The notes: generated from the sequence alone by a model not told the origin. 64,000 nucleotides of DNA from Mesorhizobium sp. AR10 (GCF_024746795.1 NZ_CP080524.1:5930001-5994000), one strand, 5' to 3'. Positions 1 to 9,628 are shown, counted from the stretch's first letter. Program-made: numbers and translations.

Positions 1-476
1 CGCCCCGCCACCGAACTGGCTGCTTCAGTGGTGTAGGCGTAAATCTGCCGGCCAAGCGCGGTCGACGAAGCTACGATCTCGTCGGCAATGGGGTGCTTGT
101 AGTAAATGTCCAGCAGGCTTGCGTCACCCGAATACCCGCGCGGCTTTTCGACCGACCAGCGCGTGAACGGATCTTGGATCAAGTATTCGGCGACACGATG
201 TTGCTGAGCCAAAGGAATGAGTTTTTGCCAGACCGCGGGGGCAACCTGTCTACGAAGCTTATGGAGTCTCCCAGCCAAACGACCGACGATTGACCCGGGC
301 GGTTTGTGCCGCACAAAAGCTTGATAAGCGAGATCCAGCACCAATGCGAGCTGGGCCGTCCTGTCCCTCAGCTCGTCGGCATCGACAGTCTCGTCAGATG
401 TCGCGGCATACTTCTTCATCAGCCTCGTAGTGACGAGGCTGTATTCGTCGAGTTGCAATTCTGCGTTGAGCGGCAT
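1..476 (-). CDS. Probable SAM-dependent methyltransferase, N-terminal part (runs off the window)
   Basis: An open frame reads leftwards from an ATG at 476 to the window edge without a stop, giving 158 codons. It begins MPLNAELQLDEYSLV and contains a segment near residues 113-133 with the pattern DPFTRW..EKPRGYSGDASLLD. That resembles the block ahead of the methyltransferase core in a family of class I SAM-dependent methyltransferases common in rhizobia. The Rossmann core and SAM-binding motifs would lie outside the window, so the assignment rests on this block alone. The frame is uninterrupted, and the opposite-strand frames here look like shadows. Substrate unknown. Confidence 0.55.
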   Translation of the reverse strand, partial: MPLNAELQLDEYSLVTTRLMKKYAATSDETVDADELRDRTAQLALVLDLAYQAFVRHKPPGSIVGRLAGRLHKLRRQVAPAVWQKLIPLAQQHRVAEYLIQDPFTRWSVEKPRGYSGDASLLDIYYKHPIADEIVASSTALGRQIYAYTTEAASSVAG

Positions 477-716
477 GCCGTAACCCTCTGGTCCACGGCA
501 AACAACTATAGATGCGTCGCTGAATGATGCGAAATATTTTCATAAAAATTTAGTCAATCGCGTGGCCTTCCACCCTGACCGCGCAAAATCGAACTGCCCT
601 GTTTACCGTCGGTTAGCGACATTCGGCTTTTGTTGCGGACAGAGATGCGTTCATCCTCCGACCGTTAGCGACCTCGGCTATTCCATTCACTACCGTGGAT
701 CGCAAAGGAGCTTGCA

Positions 717-2696
717 ATGCAACTGACCGAGGACGTTGCCCAGAAGGTGGTCGCAGCGATTGGGCGCCCGCGGTGGCATTCGGCCGATCCGACACTTTTA
801 GCAATGTTCCTACAGAAGGATGTCGATGAAAATCGCAGGCTCGTGCGATTGGGTATCGGGGCTGCTGTATTTAGTTATGTCGCATATGGCCTCTTCGATT
901 GGTTTCTTTTTCCGGATATCGCCGATCGGCTTGTTTTGACCCGCGTAACCCTAGGGATAGCCTCCCTGGGACTTGTCGAGTTTATCGCCCGACGAGGCTT
1001 CGCTCTTGCCACTTTGCATCTCGTGGCAGCGCTCGCGATTGTAGCCGGCGCAGTCGGATGGCTTGTGGCCGCTCTCGGGACAAACCATCAGGCGGCGCTG
1101 TCCCACTTCATGGTTTTTGGCACAGTATTTATTCTTGGTGCGAATTTATTCTTCAACTTCCGTTTCTGGCTTTCAGCTATCTCATCGGCGACGGTGACCG
1201 TAAGCTTCATATGCGGCGCGCTTTTCTTCCTTCATACCGACATCGCGGGCCGGATCGTGCTGTCGGCCTATTTCGCGAACTGCCTGGTGTTGTCGCTTTA
1301 TCTTTCCTGGCGACTTAGCTTGGAGCGGTACCAAACTTTCCTGCACGCACTTCGAGCACAAATTCAGGAGCAGGCTGCCATTAAAAAGGGGCAAAAGCTG
1401 ACGGAAATAGCGGATACGGATCCGCTCACGGGAATGAAAAATCGGCGGGCGATCATTCGAGAATTCTCGGATTTGCGCAACGACTGGGCGGCAGACGACG
1501 ACGAGATTGGTCTCATTCTGATCGACGTCGACTACTTCAAGAGATTCAATGACGGACTTGGTCATCAGGCCGGCGATGATTGCCTGATCAAACTCGCCCA
1601 CGTCCTTTCCGAGACGGCGGCTTCGAACAATGCCATTGCGGCCCGCTACGGCGGCGAAGAATTCGTTGTCCTCTGCCGGGTCACCGGACGGCCTCATCTT
1701 CATGAGGTAACGCAGCAGTTTTGTCGCGCTATAGAGGATTTGCATATCTACCACCCTGATCGGGGCGACAAGCTCAACATTGTCACGATCAGCGCCGGAG
1801 CCTCGTTGACGCGCGCCGATCAGAGCATAGAACTTCGAATCCTACTGCAGGAAGCTGACCGCGCACTCTATGCGTCCAAGTTTGCGGGTCGGGCCACGTT
1901 CACAATTTACGACCCGCATGCTACCGACCGAGACCGCTCCAGCGAAAATCTTTCAGAACTGCTGAAGCTGGCAGTTTCCAACCAACTCATTTCTGTCGCC
2001 TATCAGCCAATTTGTGACCTGGCGTCTGGACGGGTGCTCGGTCATGAGACGCTTATGCGCGTGTGCGACTTCGACGGCACCATGATCAGTCCGTCCGTAT
2101 TCATACCCGTTGCCGAGCATACCGGTGCGATAGTGGAACTGGGTACGTGGTTAATTGATCGAGCCTGCAGTGACATGGTGGAATACGGATTGGGCTCGGT
2201 CGTTACAGCGAACGTATCGGTTCTTCAGCTCAAGGCCCCCAATTTTTCATTGCGGGTCACCGAGATCCTCGGTCGGCATGGCCTTGCGCCACAGAAACTG
2301 GCCATCGAGATCACCGAGGGCAGTGACATCTTTTTGGAGGCGCAAGCCGTAAGAAACATGGAGCGGCTGCGAACCCTGGGCGTTCAGATCTGGCTGGATG
2401 ACTTCGGAACGGGATTTGCGGGCCTTACATGGCTCCGCCGTTTCAAATTCGACGTGGTCAAGATCGATCGCAGTTTCCTCCACGATTGCCAGACATCTCG
2501 TGGCCTAAGCCTGTTGCAGGACATGGTTGGACTTCTACGAAATCTCGACCATGCCGTGCTCGCAGAAGGCGTCGAGACCGAAGAGCAGCAGATGTTGCTG
2601 CAGCGCATAGGCGTTCATTCCATGCAGGGCTTCCTCACGGGGCGTCCCGTCCCGATCGAAGAAGTAAACCAAATTAGACCCGGCCTGGTCGCCTAG
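717..2696 (+). CDS. Membrane GGDEF-EAL protein (c-di-GMP cyclase/phosphodiesterase)
   Basis: The 659-residue protein has about six hydrophobic segments between residues 40 and 200, a probable MASE-like membrane sensor. A GGDEF domain follows (DPLTGMKNRR, GGEEF near residue 311), then an EAL domain from about 418 to 650. The GGEEF signature is intact, but no RxxD inhibitory site lies five residues before it. The EAL motif reads ETL near residue 443. It keeps the metal-binding Glu, and DDFGTG, KIDRSF, AEGVE and QGF are all present, so phosphodiesterase activity is plausible. AAGGAG lies 7 bases before the ATG. It is transcribed alone. Which activity dominates cannot be read from sequence. Confidence 0.9.
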   Translation: MQLTEDVAQKVVAAIGRPRWHSADPTLLAMFLQKDVDENRRLVRLGIGAAVFSYVAYGLFDWFLFPDIADRLVLTRVTLGIASLGLVEFIARRGFALATLHLVAALAIVAGAVGWLVAALGTNHQAALSHFMVFGTVFILGANLFFNFRFWLSAISSATVTVSFICGALFFLHTDIAGRIVLSAYFANCLVLSLYLSWRLSLERYQTFLHALRAQIQEQAAIKKGQKLTEIADTDPLTGMKNRRAIIREFSDLRNDWAADDDEIGLILIDVDYFKRFNDGLGHQAGDDCLIKLAHVLSETAASNNAIAARYGGEEFVVLCRVTGRPHLHEVTQQFCRAIEDLHIYHPDRGDKLNIVTISAGASLTRADQSIELRILLQEADRALYASKFAGRATFTIYDPHATDRDRSSENLSELLKLAVSNQLISVAYQPICDLASGRVLGHETLMRVCDFDGTMISPSVFIPVAEHTGAIVELGTWLIDRACSDMVEYGLGSVVTANVSVLQLKAPNFSLRVTEILGRHGLAPQKLAIEITEGSDIFLEAQAVRNMERLRTLGVQIWLDDFGTGFAGLTWLRRFKFDVVKIDRSFLHDCQTSRGLSLLQDMVGLLRNLDHAVLAEGVETEEQQMLLQRIGVHSMQGFLTGRPVPIEEVNQIRPGLVA

Positions 2697-3006
2697 TTGG
2701 GATATCTGTCGGAAGAAATGGACGCAGTCGCCACAACGGACATTCGCCGGATCTCGCGACATTCCGGACGCTATCGATAGTCATACATCTCGAAAATCGC
2801 CGCTGGATGTCACCGCCGCCGCCATCTATGCGTTGAGACAGGCGGCGGCGGTTGATGGAAAATTCACCTGCCAGGGACGTCTGCTCTTTCCGAACTGATT
2901 TTATGCGCCATGTTCAACAGCCGCATGCCGACATCGCGTGCAACGGAACCGGGTGCTAGGTTATGTTGTTCCATCGCCAAATCGGAAGTGATCGAAAGGG
3001 AGGCTC
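2697..3006. other. Intergenic, no gene seen
   Basis: These 310 bases separate the GGDEF-EAL gene from the CHRD gene. No frame in them has a convincing start, composition or motif. They presumably hold the promoter of the CHRD gene, whose GGGAGG ribosome site is at its 3' end. I see no clear terminator or repeat. Confidence 0.6.
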
Positions 3007-3444
3007 ATGCGACTGAAACATGCAGTTTTTGCTTGCTTGGTGCTGACGAGTGGACTGACGATCGCGGCGGCCGCGCAAGCTGAAACGATCACCTATCAGG
3101 CCGATCTTGCCGGCAGCCAGGAAAGCCCGACCAATGACAGCGGCGCCAAAGGCCACGCCGTGGTCCGGTTCGACACCGATACAAAACGCCTATCGTGGAC
3201 GGTCGAGTATTCCGGTCTTAGTGGGATGGCGATGGGCGCGCATATACATGGCCCTGCGGCAGCGGGCACCAACGCCGGTATCCTCATCCCGTTCCAAACC
3301 CCGGACAAGAGCCCAATCACGGGGTCCGCGCCAATCGATGACCAGGGCATCCAGTATTTGAAGGATGGGCGGCTATACGTCAACATCCACACAATGATGC
3401 ATCCGGGTGGCGAGATTCGGGGCCAGTTGCTCAAATCCAACTGA
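3007..3444 (+). CDS. Exported CHRD-domain protein
   Basis: The 145-residue protein starts with a clear signal peptide (MRLKHAVFACLVLTSGL, probable cleavage after AQA at residue 25). The rest matches a CHRD domain: an early SQESPTNDSGAKG block, GAHIHGPAAAGTNAG in the middle and a terminal NIHTMMHPGGEIRGQL. CHRD domains are beta-rich modules first described in chordin, and single-domain bacterial forms are periplasmic or secreted proteins of unknown role. The RBS AAAGGGAGG sits just before the ATG. The gene stands alone and converges with the EAL gene downstream. Function beyond export is unknown. Confidence 0.85.
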   Translation: MRLKHAVFACLVLTSGLTIAAAAQAETITYQADLAGSQESPTNDSGAKGHAVVRFDTDTKRLSWTVEYSGLSGMAMGAHIHGPAAAGTNAGILIPFQTPDKSPITGSAPIDDQGIQYLKDGRLYVNIHTMMHPGGEIRGQLLKSN

Positions 3445-3551
3445 CCGGGATCGGTGCGGAGCGGTTCAGTTTTCGATTGAACCGCCGACCGCTCGAAGCG
3501 TTTGTTCTTCGTGCAATTCGGACGTGAAGCGGAGCAATGCCTGGGTGTGCT

Positions 3552-5156
3552 TTAGGCGATCTTGGCGGCAGGCCGCCCGTTAGTTGCCAGTGCGTTGCGT
3601 TTTGCAAACATGTCAAGGAACGCCGGGGCTGGCAGCGGCGGAGACACAAGGTAGCCTTGCCCGCGGGTGATACCACATTTGAGCAAGGCTTGCGCCTGCT
3701 CTTCGAATTCGATGCCCTCGGCAACGACGTCCATCGATATGCCGACAGCCATGCGCGCCAGCATTTCCACAACCACCGCCGCCGAGGCGTCCTTGCCGAT
3801 GCAGTCGACAAAGAACTTGTCGATCTTCAGTGTGTTGGCGCCGAGGCGCTGGATCTGCGAGAGCCCGCTGTGGCCGATGCCGACGTCGTCGATGGCGACC
3901 TTGAAGCCGAAGTATCGAACTTCCGCCACGACACGTGCCGCATCGTCGAGATTGACGAAAGCCTCGCGCTCGGTGATCTCCAACGTTATCTGGCGTGTCG
4001 CCACGCCGGCATCGTTGACCAGCCGGCGCAGATTGCCGATGAAATCCGACTTCATGAAATGGCGTGGGGCAATGTTGAGCGAGAGCCTGAAAGCCTTGTC
4101 CTGCTTGAGCGTCTGCTGGAGGTCGCGCAGGGCAGCACTTAGCAACTGCCAGGTGATCGGTTCGATGCGGTCCACTTCCTCGGCAAGCTCGATGAAGCGT
4201 GACGGTGGAAGCACCGTGCCGTCGCTCTTCACCCAGCGGGCAAGGATCTCGGCGCCGACGATCATGCGACTTTCGAGATCGAAGATAGGCTGTAGATAAG
4301 GTCGGAATTCATTTGCGGCGATAGCCCGGTCGATGTCCTGAATCGGGTTCGGCGGACGGCCCATGAGACGCGCCAGCATGGCGCTGAAGGCGAGGCCAAG
4401 CACGGCGGCGATTGCCAGGATAGGGAGATAAGGCTGCTGGTCCCAACCCGCGAGCGCCTGGCGCTCGACACGCAATGTTGTGCGGATTGGATAGCGGTCC
4501 GAGGCGACCGAGATGGTCATCACATCGCCAGCCAGAGCCTGTTGGGGGTCAGTACGAGAGTCCGCAATGACTTGGCCATCGCCAAGCTCCAGCATCACCT
4601 GGCTGCGATCCCGCAGCTCTGCAGGCATGATGTCGAACAGCGAATTGCCGATGCTGAGAATGGCCACGATGCCGTTCTTGGCATCGACATCTTTCATCAC
4701 CCCCAGCGCGACGCCAAAGAATTGCTCGACCTTGAAAACCCTGAGCGTCGGGTCAGCCGCCCGCTGCATCGTATCGCGCGTCGCCCAACCATTGTCGAAT
4801 TCCAGTGTCTCGGAATAGGCTGAACATAGCACCGTGCCGTTGCCGTCGACGGCGCGGATATCTTTGACCGCACCATGCTCGTAGACACGCAGGCGCACCG
4901 TTTGCAACGAGCCGGGGTCGCAATGCATGGCTCCCTTGGCCGCAAGTTCAACGATCGCCTCGGCCCCGAAATCGATGGCGGTCTGCGATCTGCGCAGCGC
5001 GACATGCGTGAGGTCTTCAAGCTGCCTTTCCTGCTGGCTTGCAATCAGAGCCGACGCGACAAAGTGCCCGCCTGCCAGAAACACCAGCATGCAGGCCAGG
5101 ATCAGCATCAATTTGAAAAGACCCGGCCAGCGCAGGTTCATCGCCACAGCCTTCAT
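3552..5156 (-). CDS. CSS-motif EAL phosphodiesterase (c-di-GMP)
   Basis: The 534-residue protein has a membrane helix at about 12-35, a periplasmic domain to about 240, a second helix at about 243-262 and a cytoplasmic EAL domain. The periplasmic part has two cysteines in MHCDP and VLCSAY, the layout of CSS-motif sensors, whose disulfide state controls EAL activity in known family members. The EAL motif reads EIL. The catalytic set is otherwise present (NIAPRHF, LEITERE, IDDVG, LKIDKFF, AEGIE, QGYLVSPPL), so an active c-di-GMP phosphodiesterase is likely. It is divergent from the molybdenum hydroxylase operon. The ligand or redox signal is inferred from the family only. Confidence 0.9.
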   Translation of the reverse strand: MKAVAMNLRWPGLFKLMLILACMLVFLAGGHFVASALIASQQERQLEDLTHVALRRSQTAIDFGAEAIVELAAKGAMHCDPGSLQTVRLRVYEHGAVKDIRAVDGNGTVLCSAYSETLEFDNGWATRDTMQRAADPTLRVFKVEQFFGVALGVMKDVDAKNGIVAILSIGNSLFDIMPAELRDRSQVMLELGDGQVIADSRTDPQQALAGDVMTISVASDRYPIRTTLRVERQALAGWDQQPYLPILAIAAVLGLAFSAMLARLMGRPPNPIQDIDRAIAANEFRPYLQPIFDLESRMIVGAEILARWVKSDGTVLPPSRFIELAEEVDRIEPITWQLLSAALRDLQQTLKQDKAFRLSLNIAPRHFMKSDFIGNLRRLVNDAGVATRQITLEITEREAFVNLDDAARVVAEVRYFGFKVAIDDVGIGHSGLSQIQRLGANTLKIDKFFVDCIGKDASAAVVVEMLARMAVGISMDVVAEGIEFEEQAQALLKCGITRGQGYLVSPPLPAPAFLDMFAKRNALATNGRPAAKIA

Positions 5157-5505
5157 AGGGAGTAGGCACTTTAGCCGACATGTCTCAAAATTCTGTTAGT
5201 TTCCGGCCTAAAGCCAATAAGGGACGTTCATTCGATCCCCCGCGCGGACGGTTTGGTTCCGGGACGATCTGGCCAGAAGCTGCCATTCCGCCGGCGCTCC
5301 CCCAACTTGGTCGCAACGACATTGCTTGCCGTTGGCCCAAGCAGACACTCGACTGCGGCGCTGCGTTGGCCGCCTTGCGCCAGTCGCTGCCATTCTGGAG
5401 CCAGGTTGGGCGCCTGGCCCAATCGCCGCTACCGAGGAAGCGGATGGCCATTATGAGGAGACAGTTTATAACGGTCGCTGAGATTGCGATATCCAAGGGG
5501 AGACG
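5157..5505. other. Divergent intergenic region, no gene seen
   Basis: These 349 bases lie between the divergent starts of the CSS-EAL gene and the molybdenum hydroxylase operon and must contain both promoters. Open frames on both strands across it are arginine-rich and proline-rich and lack supported starts, so I treat them as non-coding. No strong inverted repeat was recognised. Confidence 0.55.
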
Positions 5506-6366
5506 ATGCGTTACATACGTCCGCTTTCAATCGAAGATGCCGTTGGCCAGTTGGCCGGCTCAGACGGCACGGCCGCCATTCTCGCAGGAGGCAGCGACCT
5601 GCTGGTGAGGATGAAAGGCGGCTTCATCGAACCCGACCTGATCGTCGACATCAAGGCGATCGACGGGTTCAGCGAAATCAGGGAAACGGCGGAGGGCTTC
5701 AGCATCGGTGCCGCGGTCCCCTGCGCCGTACTGGGAGAGAACAAAACCCTGAAGGAGGCATGGCCCGGCGTCGTCGAGGCGGCCAAGCTGATAGGTTCCA
5801 AACAGGTCCAGGGACGCTGCACAATCGTCGGCAATCTGTGCAACGCGTCGCCGGCGGCCGACAGCGTGCCGGCGTTGGTCGCGGCCGGCGCCAGGGCAGT
5901 GATCGTCGGTCCTGGAGGCAAGCGCACGATTCCCGTCGGGAGCGTGCCGACCGGGCCGGGCAAGACGTCCTTGGTCAAGGGCGAGATCATCGAGGCGATC
6001 CTGCTCGACAAGCGCGCACCGCGCTCGGGCGATGCCTATCTGCGCTTCATTCCACGTACGGAGATGGATATCGCGGTGGTCAGCGCCAGCGTGAACCTGA
6101 CGCTCGACGAGCACGGCGTCGTCAAAGCGGCCCGCGTGGCGCTGGGCGCCGTGGCGGCGACGGTGCTGCTGGTGGAAGAGGCCGCCGAGGCCCTTATCGG
6201 CAGGACGCTTGATGAAGCCGCCCTGGAGCGGCTCGCCAAGGTCTGCTTTGGGGCCTGCCGCCCCATCGACGACAAGCGGGGCACCGTCGAGTTCAGAAGA
6301 AAAGTTGCGGGTGTGCTGGCCAGGCGGGCCGCTACGACCGCTTATGCACGTGCAGGAGGCAAATGA
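5506..6366 (+). CDS. Molybdenum hydroxylase FAD subunit (CoxM/XdhB-like)
   Basis: The 286-residue protein has the two FAD-binding signatures of the medium subunit of xanthine dehydrogenase/CO dehydrogenase-type enzymes: AGGSDLL near residue 35 and TIVGNLCNASPAAD near residue 107. The family passes electrons from the 2Fe-2S subunit to FAD and on to an acceptor. The RBS GGGGAG precedes the ATG. It is the first gene of a four-gene operon and its stop overlaps the start of the 2Fe-2S subunit. The substrate of the complex cannot be told from this subunit. It is a full-length family member. Confidence 0.92.
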   Translation: MRYIRPLSIEDAVGQLAGSDGTAAILAGGSDLLVRMKGGFIEPDLIVDIKAIDGFSEIRETAEGFSIGAAVPCAVLGENKTLKEAWPGVVEAAKLIGSKQVQGRCTIVGNLCNASPAADSVPALVAAGARAVIVGPGGKRTIPVGSVPTGPGKTSLVKGEIIEAILLDKRAPRSGDAYLRFIPRTEMDIAVVSASVNLTLDEHGVVKAARVALGAVAATVLLVEEAAEALIGRTLDEAALERLAKVCFGACRPIDDKRGTVEFRRKVAGVLARRAATTAYARAGGK

Positions 6367-6848
6367 TGGCTGGTGTGGCAGTCTCAACGACAATCAACGG
6401 CGACAACGTCGAGTACCTTTGCCAACCGGACGAGACGCTGCTCGATGTGCTGCGCGACCGCCTCGGGCTGACGGGCGCGAAGGAAGGCTGCGGCACCGGC
6501 GACTGCGGCGCCTGCAGCATCATCCTCGACGACCGGCTGGTGTGCTCGTGCCTCGTGCTCGGTGCGGAGGCTGAAGGCCGGCGCGTCGAGACAATCGAGG
6601 GCATGGCGCATGGCGACAGGCTGCATCCGCTGCAACAGAAGTTCCTCGAGCACGCGGCCCTGCAATGCGGCATCTGCACCCCGGGCTTCCTGATTGCGGC
6701 GAAGGACCTTCTGGCCAAGAACCCCGACCCGACAGAGGAAGAAATCCGCTTCGGCCTTGCCGGGAACCTCTGCCGCTGCACCGGCTATGACAAGATCGTG
6801 CGTGCCGTCCAGGATGCGGCAAACGTGATGAAGGGAGCGCACGCATGA
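6363..6848 (+). CDS. Molybdenum hydroxylase 2Fe-2S subunit (CoxS/XdhC-like)
   Basis: The 161-residue protein contains both iron-sulfur cluster motifs of the small subunit. A ferredoxin-like set CGTGDCGAC with a later VCSC comes near residues 40-62, and the second cluster set CGICTPGF followed by NLCRCTGY comes near residues 104-143. It moves electrons from the molybdenum site to the FAD subunit. It overlaps the upstream gene by 4 bases and the next gene by 4 bases (ATGA), indicating translational coupling. Start choice: the ATG inside the overlap is followed by MMAGVAV, and the second ATG is an alternative. Confidence 0.93.
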   Translation: MMAGVAVSTTINGDNVEYLCQPDETLLDVLRDRLGLTGAKEGCGTGDCGACSIILDDRLVCSCLVLGAEAEGRRVETIEGMAHGDRLHPLQQKFLEHAALQCGICTPGFLIAAKDLLAKNPDPTEEEIRFGLAGNLCRCTGYDKIVRAVQDAANVMKGAHA

Positions 6849-9109
6849 ATTTCGATCCGCGTTACTCGGGACGCAGTTTCACATCCGTCGGCACGCGCCC
6901 CATCCGACCCGACGGCGTCGACAAGGTGACGGGCCGCGCCCGCTACGGCGCGGACTTCAACATGGCCGGCCAGCTGGTCGGGCGCGTCCTGCGCAGCCCG
7001 CATGCGCACGCCACGATCAGGAAGATCGACACCTCGAAGGCGGAGAAGCTCGCCGGCGTGAAGGCGGTGATCACCGCGGCCGACCTGCCCGACCTCACCG
7101 ATGGCGATGCCGCCATGTACGACATCCTCGACAATTGCATGGCGCGCAAGAAGGCGCTCTATGACGGCCATGCGGTTGCCGCGGTGGCCGCGGTCGACGC
7201 CCGCACGGCGAGGCAGGCGCTGAAGCTCATCGAGGTCGACTACGAAGTGCTGCCGCATGTCACCGATGTCGACGAGGCGATGAAGCACTCCGCTCCCGTG
7301 CTCAACGACACCATCTTCACCGAGGGCCTGGAGGAAAAGCCCGTCAAGCCGTCCAACGTTACCAAGCGCACGCAGTACGGCCATGGCGATGTACATGAGG
7401 GTTTCGGCCATGCCGATTACGTCGTCGAGCGCTCCTTCAAGACCGAGCAGACGCACCAGGGCTATATCGAGCCGCATGCCTGCGTGGCGAACGTCAGTTC
7501 CGACGGCACCGCCGACCTTTGGGTCTGCACGCAGGGGCATTTCGTGTACCGCCAGCATTGCGCCCAGCTGCTGGGCATGGAAGCTTCGAAGCTGCGCGTC
7601 ACCTCGTCGGAGATCGGCGGCGGGTTCGGCGGCAAGACCCATGTCTGGGCCGAGCCGGTCGCTTTGGCGCTGTCGCGCAAGGCCGGCCGGCCGGTGAAGC
7701 TGGTCATGACCCGCGACGAGGTGTTCCGCGCCTCGGGGCCGACAAGTGCCACATCAATCGACGTCAGGATCGGCGCCCGCAAGGACGGCACGATCACCGC
7801 GGCTGAGGCGACGCTGCGCTATTCCTGCGGCCCCTATGCCGGCATGTGGGCCGAGATTGGCGCCATGACCGCATTTGCCTGCTACAAGCTCGATAACGTC
7901 AAGACGGTCGGCTACGAAGTGTTGGTCAACCGGCCGAAGACCGCCGCCTATCGCGCGCCATCGGCGCCGATGGCGGCGTTTGCGGTGGAGAGTGCCGTCG
8001 ACGAGCTGGCCAAGGAGATCGGCATGGATCCGGTCGAGTTCCGGATCAGGAACGCCGCCCAGGAAGGCACCAGATCGTCCTACGGCCCGGTATACGGCCC
8101 GATCGGCATCGGCCCGACGCTGGAAGCGGCGAAGAACCATCCGCACATGAAGGCACCGCTCGGCAAAAACCAGGGCCGTGGCATGGCCTGCGGCTTCTGG
8201 TTCAACTTCGGCGGCCAGACCTGTACGGACCTCAACATCGGCATGGACGGTTCGGTCTCGCTTGCCGTCGGAACGGTCGACGTGGGTGGTTCCCGCGCGT
8301 CGCTGTCGCTGGTGGCGGCGGAAGAACTTGGCATCGCCTACGAGCAGGTCAAGGCGGTGGTGGCCGATACTTCCAGCCTCGGCTACAACGACATGACGGA
8401 CGGCAGCCGCGGCACATTCTCGTCCTCGATGGCGACGATCTCGGCCGCCCGCAACGCCATCAAGATCCTGCGGGAACGTGCCGCGCAGACGTGGGACATC
8501 CCGGTCGACGACGTGGTCTGGGAAAAGGGCCACGCGATTGCCAGGGGCGAGAAGTACGGCAACCTTGCTGCGCTGTCCCTCAAGGAGATCGCGGCCGCGT
8601 CGGGGAAGACCGGCGGGCCGATCGCCGGCCATAGCGAGCTCGTCGCCGACGGCGCGGGTGTGTCCTTCGCAACCCATATCTGCGATATCGAGGTCGATCC
8701 CGAGACCGGCGCCACGAGGGTGCTGCGCTATACCGTCGTCCAGGACGCCGGCAAGGCGGTGCACCCGACCTATGTCGAAGGGCAGTACCAGGGGGGTGCC
8801 GCGCAAGGCATCGGCTGGGCGCTCAACGAAGAGTACATCTACGGCAAGGACGGGCGGCTGCAGAATCCGGGCTTCCTCGACTACCGCATCCCGGTATGCT
8901 CGGACCTGCCGATGATCGACACGCAAATCCTCGAGATCCCCAACCCCAACCACCCCTACGGTGTGCGCGGCGTCGGCGAGACCTCGATCGTGCCGCCACT
9001 GGCAGCGATCGCCAATGCGGTGTCGAATGCCGCGGGTGTGCGGATGACGCACATCCCGATGTCGCCGCCCCGCATCCTGGCGGCGATCGAGGCGGAACGG
9101 GAAGGCTGA
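6845..9109 (+). CDS. Molybdenum hydroxylase catalytic subunit (CoxL/XdhA-like)
   Basis: The 754-residue protein is the molybdopterin subunit. It has GGGFGGK near residue 260, which contacts the cofactor, and GVGE near the C-terminus with the probable catalytic Glu. The active-site loop reads AYRAPSAP. It is neither the AYRCSFR loop of form I CO dehydrogenase nor the AYRGAGR loop of form II, so CO oxidation is unlikely and the substrate is open (an aldehyde, purine or N-heterocycle are typical of the family). It overlaps the 2Fe-2S gene by 4 bases, and its TGA shares one base with the next ATG. Confidence 0.92.
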   Translation: MNFDPRYSGRSFTSVGTRPIRPDGVDKVTGRARYGADFNMAGQLVGRVLRSPHAHATIRKIDTSKAEKLAGVKAVITAADLPDLTDGDAAMYDILDNCMARKKALYDGHAVAAVAAVDARTARQALKLIEVDYEVLPHVTDVDEAMKHSAPVLNDTIFTEGLEEKPVKPSNVTKRTQYGHGDVHEGFGHADYVVERSFKTEQTHQGYIEPHACVANVSSDGTADLWVCTQGHFVYRQHCAQLLGMEASKLRVTSSEIGGGFGGKTHVWAEPVALALSRKAGRPVKLVMTRDEVFRASGPTSATSIDVRIGARKDGTITAAEATLRYSCGPYAGMWAEIGAMTAFACYKLDNVKTVGYEVLVNRPKTAAYRAPSAPMAAFAVESAVDELAKEIGMDPVEFRIRNAAQEGTRSSYGPVYGPIGIGPTLEAAKNHPHMKAPLGKNQGRGMACGFWFNFGGQTCTDLNIGMDGSVSLAVGTVDVGGSRASLSLVAAEELGIAYEQVKAVVADTSSLGYNDMTDGSRGTFSSSMATISAARNAIKILRERAAQTWDIPVDDVVWEKGHAIARGEKYGNLAALSLKEIAAASGKTGGPIAGHSELVADGAGVSFATHICDIEVDPETGATRVLRYTVVQDAGKAVHPTYVEGQYQGGAAQGIGWALNEEYIYGKDGRLQNPGFLDYRIPVCSDLPMIDTQILEIPNPNHPYGVRGVGETSIVPPLAAIANAVSNAAGVRMTHIPMSPPRILAAIEAEREG

Positions 9110-9354
9110 TGGTCGAAGTGACGCTCTGGGGGTCGCTTGGCGCGCTCGCCGGAGGCAAGAACAAGGTCGAGATCGAGGCGAAGGACATTCGGGAGCTGTT
9201 CAGGAAGCTGGCGGAACAGTATCCCGCCCTCGAGCCCTACATCGATCGCGGCATCGCCGTCGCCATCGACGGGACGATCTATCGCGACACCTGGTCGAAG
9301 GAATTGCCGCAGGGTGCAGAGATTTTCCTGCTGCCGCGTCTTGCCGGGGGGTAG
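9109..9354 (+). CDS. MoaD/ThiS-like ubiquitin-fold protein
   Basis: The 81-residue protein begins MVEVTLWGSLGALAGG at an ATG overlapping the TGA of the catalytic subunit. A longer frame starting inside that gene exists, but this start gives the right family length. It ends LLPRLAGG, with the C-terminal Gly-Gly that MoaD/ThiS sulfur carriers use for adenylation and thiocarboxylation. MoaD supplies sulfur for molybdopterin, so its place as last gene of a molybdenum hydroxylase operon suggests a dedicated role in cofactor supply or sulfuration. That role is an inference. No partner such as MoaE or an E1-like enzyme is nearby. Confidence 0.8.
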   Translation: MVEVTLWGSLGALAGGKNKVEIEAKDIRELFRKLAEQYPALEPYIDRGIAVAIDGTIYRDTWSKELPQGAEIFLLPRLAGG

Positions 9355-9628
9355 CTGAACAACCGTGTCCCTACCATCGACGACCAAGACCTGGCCTGCG
9401 ATGTAGGCTCGAGAAAACTCGGCTATCCACAAGAATTCTTGGCCAGTCCAGCCGGCGAGTTCGGCTCTTCGTGGCGGCCGACGGCGCGCCCAAGCCGGTT
9501 CGAAAAGTACCGCCACCGGCCGCCGAGGAAAGATAGCTAACCAATTGGTATTTTTGTTAAAATGGCGCGCCGGACGAGATGAGGCTGGGCACTCCTGCCT
9601 TATTGTGATTCCGATATGACTTTTCAGA

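Noticed and set aside
7754..9052. Long minus-strand frame opposite the molybdenum hydroxylase catalytic subunit
   Set aside because: A shadow of a motif-complete gene on the plus strand. Rich in Arg, His and Asp without domains.
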